Part shown: positions 54,569-63,680 of the stretch, one piece after another | Layout of the letters: each line of letters begins with the position of its first letter | Position numbering within the stretch: position 1 is the first letter of the stretch | Assembly (NCBI RefSeq): GCF_014646515.1 | Contig: NZ_BMNK01000001.1 | Coordinates: 124,001-188,000 of the forward strand | Origin: Nonomuraea glycinis | Lineage (GTDB): Bacteria; Actinomycetota; Actinomycetes; Streptosporangiales; Streptosporangiaceae | Length of the DNA: 64,000 nt | Reading direction: 5' to 3' | Notes under the pieces: model-generated | The model's input: the letters and a program-made list of their open reading frames with translations, nothing else | Told to the model about the DNA's origin: nothing | The model's database searches: none | Program-made: the position numbers and the translations under genes

Positions 54569-56356
54569 ATGAGCACGGGCAACACCCAGACGCCAGAGCG
54601 GCTCGGTCCCTACCGGCTGATCAGGAAGATCGGCGAGGGTGGCATGGGAGTCGTCCACCTGGGGATCGACGGCGACGGCCGTGAGGTCGCCGTCAAGGTG
54701 CTGCACCCGCACGTCGCCGCCGACCTCAAGGCGCGCGACCGGCTGACCCGCGAGGTCGAGACCATGCGCCGGGTGCGCAGCCCGCACGTCGCCGAGGTGG
54801 TCGACGCCGAGCTCGTCGGCGGGCAGCCCTACGTCGTGACCCGGTTCGCCCCCGGCCGCACGCTGGAGGCGACGGTCCTGGAGGAGGGCGCGCTGCCGGC
54901 GCGCGAGCTCATCCGGATGACCCAGGGGCTCTGCCAGGCCCTGGTGGCCATCCACGCGGCCGAGGTGATCCACCGCGACTTCAAGCCCTCCAACGTCATG
55001 CTCGTCGACGGCGAGCCGCTGGTCATCGACTTCGGCATCGCCCATCTGGTCAACGCCACCCGGCTGACCCAGACGGGGATGTTCGTCGGCACGCCCGGCT
55101 ATCTGGCGCCCGAGATCATCCGGGACTCCGAGATCACCCAGGCGGCCGACGTGCACTCGCTGGCCTCCACGGTGTTCTTCGCCGCGGTCGGCGCGCCGCC
55201 TTTCGGCACCGGCACCTTCGAAGCGGTCTGCTTCAACATCATGGAAGGCCGGGCCCAGCTCGACAAGGCGCCCGTGTGGCTGCGCGGCTGGCTGCTGCGG
55301 GCGCTCCAGGTGGACCCCGCCGCCCGGCCCAACGCGCAGGAGCTGCTGAGGATGGCCAGGGCGCTGGACCCCTCGGTGACCACGTTCAACCAGCCGGCGC
55401 CGGATGACGGGCCGGGCCGCACCAAGCGGCTGCCGAACCGCACCCGGACCATGGACGCCTACTCCGACCTGCTGCCGCCGGTGCAGTACGAACGCCCGTC
55501 GCGCGAGGTGAAGCCGGCCCGGCAGGAGCGGCCGCCGCCGTACATCCCGGCGCCGATGTCCGCCAGGCCGCCCGTGGCCGACCAGCGCGTGGCCGGTTAC
55601 CCGGCGCCGCGCCCGGCCTACGCCCCGCCGACCCAGCAGCCCCAGCAGCAGGTCAGGCCCTACACGCCGCCGCCCGCGCCGGCGAGCGAGCGCAAGCGCT
55701 ATCTGGCCGGCGCCCAGTTCGTCTCGTTGCTGCTGCTGGTCTCGCTGGTCGCGCTGACCGTGATGCTGCCCGTCATGGTGGGCGCGGCGGCGATCGCGCT
55801 CGCGGTGGTCTTCAGGGTGGGCGAATACCTGTTCGGTGACATGGTGAAGCGGCGTCAGGTGCGCGGCAGCAGCGCCGCCGACCCGCTGCTCGTGCTGGTG
55901 GGCACGCCTTGGGCGTTGATCAAGGCGTCGCTGGTGAGCCTGGTCCACGTGCCGCTGGCGATCGCCTTCGGAGCGTGCGTCTGGGGGGTGCTGCGCTGGG
56001 GCGGCGGGCTGAGCGTCAACGACGCCGCCGCCTACGCCGCCGGCGCCTTCGCGGCCGGGCTGTTCGTGCTGCCGGGCGGCGGAGCGCCGCGCCAGGCGGT
56101 CACCCGCACCCTCACCGGCGTGCTGCGCACTCCGGGGGCGGCCTTGGCCGCGGCGATGGTCGCGGGCACGATCGCGCTGTTCGCGGTGATGTTCGCGCTG
56201 GGCACGGAGACCGTGTGGGATCCGTGGCGGGCGCCCGAAACGGTGATCAACGAGCTGACCGCCAGCGCCCGCAACAGCGTCACGGGGTTGATCGCCGGCC
56301 TGGTGAACGACCTTCTGAAGGACCTGAATCTCGGGTTCCTGTCTCCCTGGTCCTGA
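54569..56356 (+). CDS. Membrane Ser/Thr protein kinase (kinase 2)
   Basis: A 595-residue Hanks-type kinase. GEGGMG (22-27), Lys43, HRDFKPSN (Asp137; Phe replaces the usual Leu) and DFG (Asp154) are present, as is GTPGYLAPEI. A Pro-rich linker (~280-380) precedes about five hydrophobic segments: FVSLLLLVSLVALTVMLPVMV, then a central pair and AAMVAGTIALFAVMFAL. Its kinase and membrane layout parallel kinase 1, from which it is separated by 16 bases. ATG 54569 is chosen; a GTG two codons upstream is possible. Probably same transcript as kinase 1. Confidence 0.9.
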   Translation: MSTGNTQTPERLGPYRLIRKIGEGGMGVVHLGIDGDGREVAVKVLHPHVAADLKARDRLTREVETMRRVRSPHVAEVVDAELVGGQPYVVTRFAPGRTLEATVLEEGALPARELIRMTQGLCQALVAIHAAEVIHRDFKPSNVMLVDGEPLVIDFGIAHLVNATRLTQTGMFVGTPGYLAPEIIRDSEITQAADVHSLASTVFFAAVGAPPFGTGTFEAVCFNIMEGRAQLDKAPVWLRGWLLRALQVDPAARPNAQELLRMARALDPSVTTFNQPAPDDGPGRTKRLPNRTRTMDAYSDLLPPVQYERPSREVKPARQERPPPYIPAPMSARPPVADQRVAGYPAPRPAYAPPTQQPQQQVRPYTPPPAPASERKRYLAGAQFVSLLLLVSLVALTVMLPVMVGAAAIALAVVFRVGEYLFGDMVKRRQVRGSSAADPLLVLVGTPWALIKASLVSLVHVPLAIAFGACVWGVLRWGGGLSVNDAAAYAAGAFAAGLFVLPGGGAPRQAVTRTLTGVLRTPGAALAAAMVAGTIALFAVMFALGTETVWDPWRAPETVINELTASARNSVTGLIAGLVNDLLKDLNLGFLSPWS

Positions 56357-56360
56357 GTGT

Positions 56361-56378
56361 CCCCGCCCGCGGGCGGGG
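56361..56378. terminator. Perfect 18-bp GC palindrome between kinases 2 and 3
   Basis: CCCCGCCCG-CGGGCGGGG starts 5 bases after the kinase 2 stop and ends 14 bases before the kinase 3 ATG. Without a loop it is a weaker RNA hairpin than it looks (effective loop about 4 bases). It could attenuate transcription or limit ribosome access to kinase 3. Confidence 0.45.
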
Positions 56379-56392
56379 GGAGAGATAGGGGT

Positions 56393-57622
56393 ATGAACGG
56401 CGAGCGCCTCGGCCCCTACCAGTTGCTGTCGCGGCTGGGCGCGGGCGGGTTCGGCGAAGTGCACCTGGCACTCGACTCCGAGGGCCGCACGGTCGCCGTC
56501 AAGGTGCTGCACCCGCACGTGGCGGCCGACGGCGGCGCGCTCGCGCGGCTGGCCCGCGAGGTGGAGACCATGCGGCGGGTGGGCGGGCCGCACGTGGCCG
56601 AGGTGCTCGACGCCTCGCTGGAGGGCGCCAGGCCCTACCTCGTCACCCGTTACGTCCAGGGCAGGCCGCTGAGCGCCGTCCCGGTGCCGGTGGCCGACCT
56701 GCGGTCGCTGGCGACCGGGCTGGCGGACGCGCTGCTGGCCGTACACGAGGCGGGGGTCGTGCATCGCGATCTCAAGCCCGCGAACGTGATGATGACCGAG
56801 GGCGACCCCGTCGTCATCGACTTCGGCATCGCCAGCGCGCTCGACTCCCTGTCGGTCACCGCCTCAGGGGCGGTGGTCGGCACGCCGGGCTACTTAGCCC
56901 CGGAGGTGCTGGAGGGCGGCGTGGTGGGTCCGGAGGCGGACGTGTTCTCCTTCGGCGCGACGCTGGCCTACGCCGCGACCGGTCGCCACCCGTACGGGCA
57001 GGGGCCGCCGTCGGCGGTCGCCTACCGTGCCGTCCATCACGAGCCCGATCTGGAGGGCGTGCCCGGCTGGCTGGAGCCGCTGCTGCGCGAGTGCCTGGCC
57101 ACCGACCCGGCCGCGCGGCCGACGGCCGCGCGGATCTGTGCCCGGCTGGGCGTGGACGCGACCCCGCCGGCCCGCCGCCTGTCCCGGTTCTCGATGGGTA
57201 CGGCGCGGCGCGAGGAGAGTGATGTTCACCACCTGTCCACGCGTGAATGGCAGCCGGGCCGGGGCCCGAAGGCGGAGTCGGCGGAGCTGTCCAGGGCCCG
57301 GCATCGGGAGCGGGTGCGCAGGCGCTGGCTGATCGGGTCGGGGCTGTTCATGTCGCTGCTGGCCGCCGCGGCCCAGGAGCCGCTGCCGGAGGTGGCGCTG
57401 TTCCTGCTGGCCGCGTTCACGCTGGCAGTGGTGGCCGACGCGGGGGTGGCGCTGGCCACCAGGGGGCCGTTCAGGAAGAGCCGGATCATCGCCGACTTCA
57501 CCGGGGTGGCGGGGACGCTGGGGATCTCGCTGGCGTTGAGCGCCTTCTTCAGCACGCCCGTGCTGGCGCTGTTCGCCGGCACGGCGCTGGTGGTGGGGAT
57601 CGTCTTCGTGCTCTCCGCCTGA
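56393..57622 (+). CDS. Membrane Ser/Thr protein kinase (kinase 3)
   Basis: A 409-residue Hanks-type kinase. The loop is GAGGFG (16-21), with Lys37, HRDLKPAN (Asp126) and DFG (Asp143). It has no long linker. The C-terminal ~110 residues hold three to four hydrophobic segments (LIGSGLFMSLLAAAA, VALFLLAAFTLAVVADAGVALA, LALFAGTALVVGIVFVL). ATG 56393 follows the 18-bp palindrome. It is the most diverged of the three kinases and the shortest. All catalytic motifs are intact, so it should be active. Confidence 0.9.
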   Translation: MNGERLGPYQLLSRLGAGGFGEVHLALDSEGRTVAVKVLHPHVAADGGALARLAREVETMRRVGGPHVAEVLDASLEGARPYLVTRYVQGRPLSAVPVPVADLRSLATGLADALLAVHEAGVVHRDLKPANVMMTEGDPVVIDFGIASALDSLSVTASGAVVGTPGYLAPEVLEGGVVGPEADVFSFGATLAYAATGRHPYGQGPPSAVAYRAVHHEPDLEGVPGWLEPLLRECLATDPAARPTAARICARLGVDATPPARRLSRFSMGTARREESDVHHLSTREWQPGRGPKAESAELSRARHRERVRRRWLIGSGLFMSLLAAAAQEPLPEVALFLLAAFTLAVVADAGVALATRGPFRKSRIIADFTGVAGTLGISLALSAFFSTPVLALFAGTALVVGIVFVLSA

Positions 57623-57689
57623 ACGACCCCGGTCCCGGGATAACGGAACATAGTTCGGTAAGGTGGTGCCGCAAGCCGCTTTCGCGAGT

Positions 57690-57717
57690 TTGCACGTAAG
57701 CTACTCATGGGTAACAT
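57690..57717 (+). promoter_or_regulatory. Candidate etf promoter with overlapping imperfect operator
   Basis: TTGCAC (57690-57695), a 16-base spacer and TAACAT (57712-57717) form a plausible housekeeping promoter 130 bases upstream of etfB. Across the spacer and -10 lies TACTCATGGGTA (57702-57713), a palindrome with one mismatched pair, suggesting repressor control. Confidence 0.4.
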
Positions 57718-57846
57718 GACTTCGGGAGCGTGAGCGCACCCACTGTCACCGTTCCATGGAGCACCTGGCAGTCTGGACAGCATGCATCCGGCGCCCACCG
57801 CATCGTCGCGGAGGCGCACGCGAATACGGGAGGTCGGCCACCGGCC

Positions 57847-58626
57847 ATGAACATCGTCGTCTGCGTGAAGCAAGTCCCCGACACGGCGACCGAGCGCAAG
57901 CTGCGGTCCGAAGACAACACACTCGACCGTGACGCGGTCGACGGCGTGGTGAACGAGCTCGACGAGTACGCGGTCGAGGAGGCGCTCAAGCTCAAGGAGG
58001 CCCACGGCGGCGAGGTCACCGTCCTCACCATGGGCCCGGGCAAGGCCACCGAGACCATCCGCAAGGCCCTGGCCATGGGCGCCGACAAGGCGGTCCACCT
58101 CTTCGACGACGGGCTGCGCGGCTCCGACGCGCTCGGCACCTCCTACGCGATGGCTCAGGCGCTGAAGCAGATCGGGTTCGACCTGGTCATCCTCGGCTCC
58201 GAGTCGACCGACGCGCGCACCGGCGTGCTGCCCGCGATGCTGGCCGAACGCCTCGGCACGCCGCAGCTCACGCTGGCCAACAAGGTCGACGTCGACGGCT
58301 CGTCGATCACCGTCCAGCGCCTGACCGACTACGGCTACGACAAGGTCGAGGCCACGCTGCCGGCCGTCGTCTCCGTGGTCGAGAAGATCAACGAGCCGCG
58401 TTACCCGTCCTTCAAGGGCATCATGGCGGCCAAGAAGAAGCCGGTGCAGACGCTGGCCATCGCCGACGCCGGGATCGACGCCGCCCAGGTGGGCCTCGAC
58501 GCCTCCTGGTCCCAGGTGGTCGACTTCGCCGCCGCGCCGCCGCGTGCCGCCGGCACGATCGCCAAGGACGAGGGTGACGGCGGCGTCAAGGTCGCCGACT
58601 TCCTCGCCGCCAAGAAGTTCATCTGA
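57847..58626 (+). CDS. etfB: Electron transfer flavoprotein beta subunit
   Basis: A 259-residue EtfB. MNIVVCVKQVPDTATERKL is the classic N-terminus. DGVVNELDEYAVEEALKLKE, GPGKATETIRKALAMGADKA and the C-terminal DEGDGGVKVADFLAAKKFI also fit. It binds AMP and, with EtfA, passes electrons from acyl-CoA and related dehydrogenases to the respiratory chain. I chose ATG 57847 because the family starts there; the frame is open ~40 codons upstream. The etfA gene follows 19 bases later. Confidence 0.95.
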   Translation: MNIVVCVKQVPDTATERKLRSEDNTLDRDAVDGVVNELDEYAVEEALKLKEAHGGEVTVLTMGPGKATETIRKALAMGADKAVHLFDDGLRGSDALGTSYAMAQALKQIGFDLVILGSESTDARTGVLPAMLAERLGTPQLTLANKVDVDGSSITVQRLTDYGYDKVEATLPAVVSVVEKINEPRYPSFKGIMAAKKKPVQTLAIADAGIDAAQVGLDASWSQVVDFAAAPPRAAGTIAKDEGDGGVKVADFLAAKKFI

Positions 58627-58645
58627 GAACGGGGGTATTACTGAT

Positions 58646-59599
58646 ATGTCGGAGATTCTCGTTCTCGTTGAGCAGGTCGACGGAGAGGTCAAGAAGGTCA
58701 CGCTGGAGCTGCTGACCCTCGCCCGCTCCCTCGGCACACCCGCCGCCGTCTGGGCGGGCCCTGGCATCACCGCCGAAGCCAAGGCCAAACTGGCCGAGTA
58801 CGGCGCGGACACGATCTACGTCGCCGGCGCCGAGGACATCGTCGGCTACGTCGTCGCCCCCAAGGCCGAGCTGCTCGCCCAGCTCGTGGCCGCCAAGTCG
58901 CCGGCCGCCGTGCTGGTGGCCGCCACGGCCGAGGGCAAGGAGGTCGCCGGACGGCTCGCCGTCAAGACCGACTCCGGAGTCATCACCGACGCCGTCGGCC
59001 TCGGCGAGGGCTTCGTCGCCGAGCAGTCCATCTTCGGCGGCGGCGTCAACGTGCACTCCAAGGTCAGCAGGGGCACCCCGATCGTCGCCGTCCGCCCCAA
59101 CTCGACGGCCCCCGAGGCTTCGGCCGGGGCCGGCACGGAGGAGGAGGTGTCGGTGACGCTGTCCGACTCCGCCAAGTCCGCCCGCGTCGTCGAGCGGGTC
59201 AAGCAAGAGAAGGGCGCCCGCCCCGAGCTGACGGAGGCCGCCATCGTGGTCTCCGGCGGTCGCGGCGTCGGCTCGGCCGAGAACTTCTCGGTCATCGAGG
59301 GCCTGGCCGACGCGCTCGGCGCGGCCGTCGGCGCCTCCCGCGCCGCCACGGACGCGGGCTGGTACCCCCACCAGTTCCAGGTGGGCCAGACGGGCAAGAC
59401 GGTCTCGCCGCAGCTCTACATCGCCGCGGGCATCTCGGGCGCCATCCAGCACCGGGCCGGCATGCAGACCGCGAAGACCATCGTCGCGATCAACAAGGAC
59501 CCCGAGGCGCCGATCTTCGAGCTGGCCGACTACGGCGTCGTGGGCGACCTGCACCAGGTCGTCCCGCAGCTCGCCGACGAGGTGAACAAGCGCAAGTAG
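58646..59599 (+). CDS. etfA: Electron transfer flavoprotein alpha subunit
   Basis: A 317-residue EtfA. The N-terminal domain begins [23 protein letters not shown]. The C-terminal FAD-binding domain has [35 protein letters not shown] and [20 protein letters not shown]. It forms the FAD-carrying heterodimer with EtfB. ATG 58646 is preceded by GGGGG. The gene ends just before a strong hairpin. Confidence 0.95.
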   Translation: MSEILVLVEQVDGEVKKVTLELLTLARSLGTPAAVWAGPGITAEAKAKLAEYGADTIYVAGAEDIVGYVVAPKAELLAQLVAAKSPAAVLVAATAEGKEVAGRLAVKTDSGVITDAVGLGEGFVAEQSIFGGGVNVHSKVSRGTPIVAVRPNSTAPEASAGAGTEEEVSVTLSDSAKSARVVERVKQEKGARPELTEAAIVVSGGRGVGSAENFSVIEGLADALGAAVGASRAATDAGWYPHQFQVGQTGKTVSPQLYIAAGISGAIQHRAGMQTAKTIVAINKDPEAPIFELADYGVVGDLHQVVPQLADEVNKRK

Positions 59600-59612
59600 T
59601 CCTCTTTTTCCC

Positions 59613-59642
59613 GTACGGCTCCGCCTGCGCGCGGAGCCGTAC
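59613..59642. terminator. Strong hairpin after etfA
   Basis: GTACGGCTCCGC (59613-59624) pairs perfectly with GCGGAGCCGTAC (59631-59642) around a 6-base loop. It begins 13 bases after the etfA stop and separates it from the convergent histidine kinase gene, so it may work for both. Confidence 0.8.
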
Positions 59643-59718
59643 TGGTGTGCCGGGGAGGATCGAGGCTTCGTCAAGAGACGAGGGCCGATATCGGCCGGAG
59701 TTTCTCCGGAACGGCGCC

Positions 59719-61215
59719 TCACGGTGTGACGGCCGGCAGCAGGATCTGGAAGGTCGCGCCGTGGCCCGGGGCCGAATGGATCTCCACGTGGCCGCCGTGG
59801 GCGGTGACGATGGAGCGGACGATGGCCAGGCCGAGCCCCGCGCCGCCCGTCGCTCTGGCGCGGGAGGTGTCGGCCCGGTAGAAGCGGTCGAAGGCCCGGG
59901 CGGCCTCCTCGGTGCTCAGCCCGGGGCCGGAGTCCTCGATGACCAGCACCGCCTCGGCGCCCACGGTGCCGACGCCGATGCGGACCGGGGTGCCCGCCGG
60001 GGTGTGCGTGACGGCGTTGCCGACCAGGTTGCTGACCACCTGGCGCAGCCTGGCCTCGTCGCCCAGCACCGGGGCGCTCGCCGCCGGGCCGCCGTCCGGG
60101 CCGGTGAGGGTGACGGGCCTGGACGGGTCCAGGGCGGCGAAGTCGTGCTTGGCGTCGGCGGCCAGCGTGCGCAGGTCCATGGGGGTCGGCTCCAGGGCGG
60201 CGGCCACCCCCTCGGGCTCGTCGAGGGCGGCCAGCAGCAGCAGGTCGTCCACCAGGCGGGCCAGGCGGCCTGACTCGCTCTCGATGCGGGCCAGCGCCGC
60301 CTCGGCGTCGGTGCCGCCCATCCGGTAGAGCTCGGAGAAGCCCTTGATGCCGAACAGCGGCGTGCGCAGCTCGTGGCTGACGTCCGCGACGAACCTGCGC
60401 ATCCGGGCCTCGGACTCCTGCCTGGCCGCGAAGCCCTGCTCGATCTGGGTGAGCATGCCGTTGAGCGAGCGGGTCAGCCGCCCGACCTCGGTGCCGGGCG
60501 CGTCGGGCTCGGGCACGCGCCGGGTCAGGTCCCCGGCGGCGATCGCCGCCGCCGTCTCCTCCACCCGCCGCAGCGGCGCCAACCCCGCCCGGATCGCCAC
60601 CCCGCCCACCACGGCGAGTACGGCCAGCAACAGCGCGCCGGCCACCAGGCTGGCCAGGCGGAGCCGGTCGACGGTGGAGTCCATCGCGTCGAGCGAGAGC
60701 GCGATGGCGACCGCGCTGTGGCCGGGGACGTCGCCGGACCGCGCCCGCAGCTCCACCTTCAGCAGGGGCGACAGATCTTCCCCCACCCGGGAGGCCACCG
60801 CCAGCACGCGCCACCGCCCGCCCGACGCGTCGTCGACGGTGAACGGCCGGCCCGCCCGCTCCGTGACGGCGGCGGTGTCCAGCCTGGGCAGCTCGACGTG
60901 GCCGCCGAGGTCCACCTCCCGGAGCACCGTGCCGTCGGCGGCCAGGAAGGCGACGTACCCCTCGCCGGCCAGGTCGAACTCGTCCCCGCGCAGCGGCACC
61001 GGGATGGCGCGCATCCGCTCCTGCAGGGTGGTGAGAACCTCCGGCGTCAGCGTGGCCAGCGCCGAGGACAGCGGGCTGAGCCTTTCGTCCATTCTGGCCA
61101 TGAGATGGGTCTCGAGCTGCTTGACCACCACCGAGCTGATCACGGCCAGGCCGGTGACCAGCAGCGCCACCGTGATGGCGAGCAGCCGGGCGCGCAGGGA
61201 CAGCCGGGCGATCAT
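59719..61215 (-). CDS. Two-component sensor histidine kinase
   Basis: A 498-residue membrane sensor. Transmembrane segments lie at ~10-31 and ~188-210, bracketing an extracytoplasmic sensor of about 155 residues. A HAMP domain (~210-265) follows, then HisKA with phospho-His281 (VADVSHELRTPLFGIKG) and a HATPase domain (NLVGNAVTHTPAG, EDSGPGLS, GGAGLGLAIVRSIV). ATG 61215 overlaps the response regulator stop by 4 bases, so the pair is translationally coupled. The transporter genes lie upstream on the same strand. Confidence 0.93.
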   Translation of the reverse strand: MIARLSLRARLLAITVALLVTGLAVISSVVVKQLETHLMARMDERLSPLSSALATLTPEVLTTLQERMRAIPVPLRGDEFDLAGEGYVAFLAADGTVLREVDLGGHVELPRLDTAAVTERAGRPFTVDDASGGRWRVLAVASRVGEDLSPLLKVELRARSGDVPGHSAVAIALSLDAMDSTVDRLRLASLVAGALLLAVLAVVGGVAIRAGLAPLRRVEETAAAIAAGDLTRRVPEPDAPGTEVGRLTRSLNGMLTQIEQGFAARQESEARMRRFVADVSHELRTPLFGIKGFSELYRMGGTDAEAALARIESESGRLARLVDDLLLLAALDEPEGVAAALEPTPMDLRTLAADAKHDFAALDPSRPVTLTGPDGGPAASAPVLGDEARLRQVVSNLVGNAVTHTPAGTPVRIGVGTVGAEAVLVIEDSGPGLSTEEAARAFDRFYRADTSRARATGGAGLGLAIVRSIVTAHGGHVEIHSAPGHGATFQILLPAVTP

Positions 61216-61925
61216 CGCTTCGGCTTGCGCAGCACGTAGCCGACGCCGTGCACGGTGTGGATGAGCCTGGGGTCACCGGTGTCGACCTTGCGGCGCAGAT
61301 AGCTGATGTACGTGTCGACGATGCTGGAGTCGCCGGCGAAGTCGTAACGCCACACCTGCTGCAGGATCTCCGCCTTCGGCAGCACCCGCCCCGCGTTCTC
61401 CACCAGGTAGTGCAGCAGCCTGAACTCCGTCGGCGACAGCCGCACCGGGATCCCCGCCCTGGTCACCTGCAGGCCGTCGGGATCGACTTCCAGATCGGCG
61501 ACCGTCAGCGTGTGGGTGCCCGGTGAGGCGCCGGTGCGCCGGAGGATGGCCCTGATCCGGGCCAGGAGCTCCTCCAGGTCGAACGGCTTGGTCACATAGT
61601 CGTCGCCGCCCAGCCGCAGGCCGTTGATCTTGTCGGCGGTGCCGTCGCGGGCGGTCAGGAACAGCACCGGCACCGGCCCCGGCCGGCCGCCGCCCCGGGG
61701 CAGGGTCCGGAGCCTGCGGATCACCTCGAACCCGTCGAGATCCGGCAGCATGACGTCGAGCAGCACCAGATCGGGCGGCTCACGGCGGGCCGCCTCCAGC
61801 GCCTGCCTGCCGTTGTCGGCCGAGGTCACGGTGAAGCCCGCGAAGCGCAGGGTCGCCGACAGCAGCTCCTTGACCGTGGGCTCGTCGTCGACCACGAGCA
61901 GCCGTTCGCCTGTCTCCGCACGCAC
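61212..61925 (-). CDS. OmpR/PhoB-family response regulator
   Basis: A 237-residue response regulator. The receiver has phospho-acceptor Asp57 (DLVLLDVMLPDLDG), acidic pocket Asp13/Asp14 and Lys in DDYVTKPFDLEEL. The C-terminal winged helix has LSPTEFRLLHYLVENAGRVLPKAEILQQVW and SYLRRKVD. GTG 61925 has a GGAG-containing site upstream. It is 55 bases after the ABC permease stop on the same strand, so transporter and regulator genes may form one operon. Confidence 0.94.
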   Translation of the reverse strand: MRAETGERLLVVDDEPTVKELLSATLRFAGFTVTSADNGRQALEAARREPPDLVLLDVMLPDLDGFEVIRRLRTLPRGGGRPGPVPVLFLTARDGTADKINGLRLGGDDYVTKPFDLEELLARIRAILRRTGASPGTHTLTVADLEVDPDGLQVTRAGIPVRLSPTEFRLLHYLVENAGRVLPKAEILQQVWRYDFAGDSSIVDTYISYLRRKVDTGDPRLIHTVHGVGYVLRKPKR

Positions 61926-61980
61926 CTGACGGCTCTCCCCTCCGGAACGCCTTCACCTTACGAGCCCGAACCCACCGGAG

Positions 61981-62745
61981 TCAGACATCACGCGTACGGA
62001 ACCGTACGAAAGCGGCGGTCGCCATGGCGGCCACGAAGGCGAGCAGCAGGCCGAGCCCGCCCCAGAGCCCGAGCCAGGACGACTCCGTGACGGCCGCGGC
62101 CTGGAAACCGGCGACGTTCGGCCAGTAGGTGGTGATGAAGTCGCTCACCAGGGCGGGGGCGACGTCGCTCATGACCGGGAGCAGCAGGAACACGGTGCTC
62201 ACGTTCACCGCCGCGGCGGTGCTCCGCAGCAGGAACCCGAGGGTCAGCCCGAACAGCGCCAGCAGCGCGAGCACGACCGGCGCCAGAATCAGGAACCTGG
62301 TCACCGCGGGGTCACCGAACCAGGTCCGTGGCGCGCCGCCCGCCATGAGCGCCATCTGGCTCGTCAGGAACATCGTCGGCGCGGCCAGCAGCCCCACCGG
62401 CAAGGCCACCAGCACGACCAGCAGGGCCTTGGCGACAGGCAGCCGTTCTCGCCGGCCCACGGCGGCGACGCTCGCCCGCATCGTGCCGAAGTTGTACTCG
62501 GTGGTGGCCGCCAGCGCCCCCATCGCCGCGATCAGCAGTTGGACGAGAAGGATTCCCCGGCTCCCGATGTGCAGCGGCACGAAATCGAGCTGCTCCTGAG
62601 GCGTGGCGTCCAGGTAGGCCATGGCGCCCGCGTTGCCGAACAGCCAGCCGAACGCGCCCGACATCACGATGACGGCGACGGCCAGGACGAGGGTGGAGCG
62701 CACGCTCCTGAACTTGGTCCACTCGGCCTGCAGGATGCCGCTCAT
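61981..62745 (-). CDS. ABC-2-type transporter permease
   Basis: A 254-residue membrane protein with about six hydrophobic segments, beginning MSGILQAEWTKFRSVRSTLVLAVAVIVMSG as in many actinobacterial ABC-2 permeases of antibiotic or lipid exporters. EYNFGTMRASVAAVGRRERLPVAKALLV is the conserved cytoplasmic part. ATG 62745 overlaps the ATPase stop by 4 bases, so it is the partner of that ATPase. Exported substrate unknown. Confidence 0.87.
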   Translation of the reverse strand: MSGILQAEWTKFRSVRSTLVLAVAVIVMSGAFGWLFGNAGAMAYLDATPQEQLDFVPLHIGSRGILLVQLLIAAMGALAATTEYNFGTMRASVAAVGRRERLPVAKALLVVLVALPVGLLAAPTMFLTSQMALMAGGAPRTWFGDPAVTRFLILAPVVLALLALFGLTLGFLLRSTAAAVNVSTVFLLLPVMSDVAPALVSDFITTYWPNVAGFQAAAVTESSWLGLWGGLGLLLAFVAAMATAAFVRFRTRDV

Positions 62746-63647
62746 CGCGCGACCCCCTGACCGGCGCTGTAGTCGGCGCTGTCGCGGGTGAGCTCCATGA
62801 ACGCCGTCTCCAGCGAGGTACGGCGCGGCGTCAGCTCGTACAGGGTCACGCCCTCGGCGGCGGCCAGCCGGCCGACGTCGGGTGCGGTGACGCCGGTGAC
62901 GACGAACCCGCCCTCCTGGGACAGCACCTGGCCGCCGGCGAGCTCCAGCCGCCGGGCGAAGGCCGGATCACCGGCCCGGACGAACACCTCCTCGCCGGTC
63001 GCGGTGAACTCGGCGGTGTCCGCCTCGGCGATGAGCCGGCCCTTCCCGATGATCAGCAGGCGGTCAGCGGTGAGTGCCATCTCGCTCATCAGGTGGCTGG
63101 ACACCAGCACCGTGCGCCCTTCGGCGGCCCAGGAGCGCATGAGGGTGCGGATCCACAGCACGCCCTCGGGGTCGAGCCCGTTGACGGGCTCGTCGAGCAG
63201 CAGCACGGGCGGGTCGCCGAGCAGGGCGGCGGCGATGCCCAGCCGCTGGCTCATGCCGAGCGAGAACTCCCCGGCACTGCGGCCGGCCGCGTTGGACAGG
63301 CCGACGAGGTCGAGCACCTCGGCGACGCGACCGGTCGGGATGCCGCTGCTCTGCGCCAGGTAGCGCAGGTGGTCGCTCGCGCTGCGGCGCGGGTGCAGCG
63401 CCTGGGCGTCCAGGAGCGAGCCCACCTCGCGCAGTGGCGTCGGCAGGTCGCGGTAGAGCCGCCCGCCGATGGTCACCGAGCCCGACGTGGGCAGGTCGAG
63501 CCCGAGGATCATGCGCATCGTGGTGGTCTTGCCCGCGCCGTTCGGGCCGAGGAAGCCGGTCACCACGCCCGGCCGTACGGTGAAGTCGAGGCCGTCCACG
63601 GCGATCACTTCGCCGTAGCGTTTGGTCAGATCATTGAGCTGGATCAT
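62742..63647 (-). CDS. ABC transporter ATP-binding protein (multidrug/lantibiotic exporter type)
   Basis: A 301-residue ATPase. Walker A GPNGAGKT is near residue 37, the signature is FSLGMSQRLGIA (degenerate LSGGQ, as in the CcmA/DrrA-like class), Walker B is VLLLDEPVNGLDP and the switch His is in VSSHLMSEM. The C-terminal ~80 residues form the extension usual in this class (TPRRTSLETAFMELT). ATG 63647 is chosen because the upstream extension is Pro/Thr-rich and has no homologous look. Direct 11-bp repeats lie upstream. Confidence 0.9.
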   Translation of the reverse strand: MIQLNDLTKRYGEVIAVDGLDFTVRPGVVTGFLGPNGAGKTTTMRMILGLDLPTSGSVTIGGRLYRDLPTPLREVGSLLDAQALHPRRSASDHLRYLAQSSGIPTGRVAEVLDLVGLSNAAGRSAGEFSLGMSQRLGIAAALLGDPPVLLLDEPVNGLDPEGVLWIRTLMRSWAAEGRTVLVSSHLMSEMALTADRLLIIGKGRLIAEADTAEFTATGEEVFVRAGDPAFARRLELAGGQVLSQEGGFVVTGVTAPDVGRLAAAEGVTLYELTPRRTSLETAFMELTRDSADYSAGQGVAR

Positions 63648-63680
63648 GAGACCCAGCGTGGCCTGCCTGGTTGGAGGCGT

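Noticed and set aside
52201..59599. Defence or phage-resistance island around the tandem kinases
   Set aside because: The kinases are housekeeping-type membrane Hanks kinases next to etfBA. No nuclease, toxin, reverse transcriptase or mobile element genes accompany them.
58619..61276. 885-codon minus-strand frame across etfA, the intergenic hairpin and the histidine kinase
   Set aside because: It covers two well-supported genes in other frames and a terminator. Composition is low-complexity Arg/Ala/Gly.
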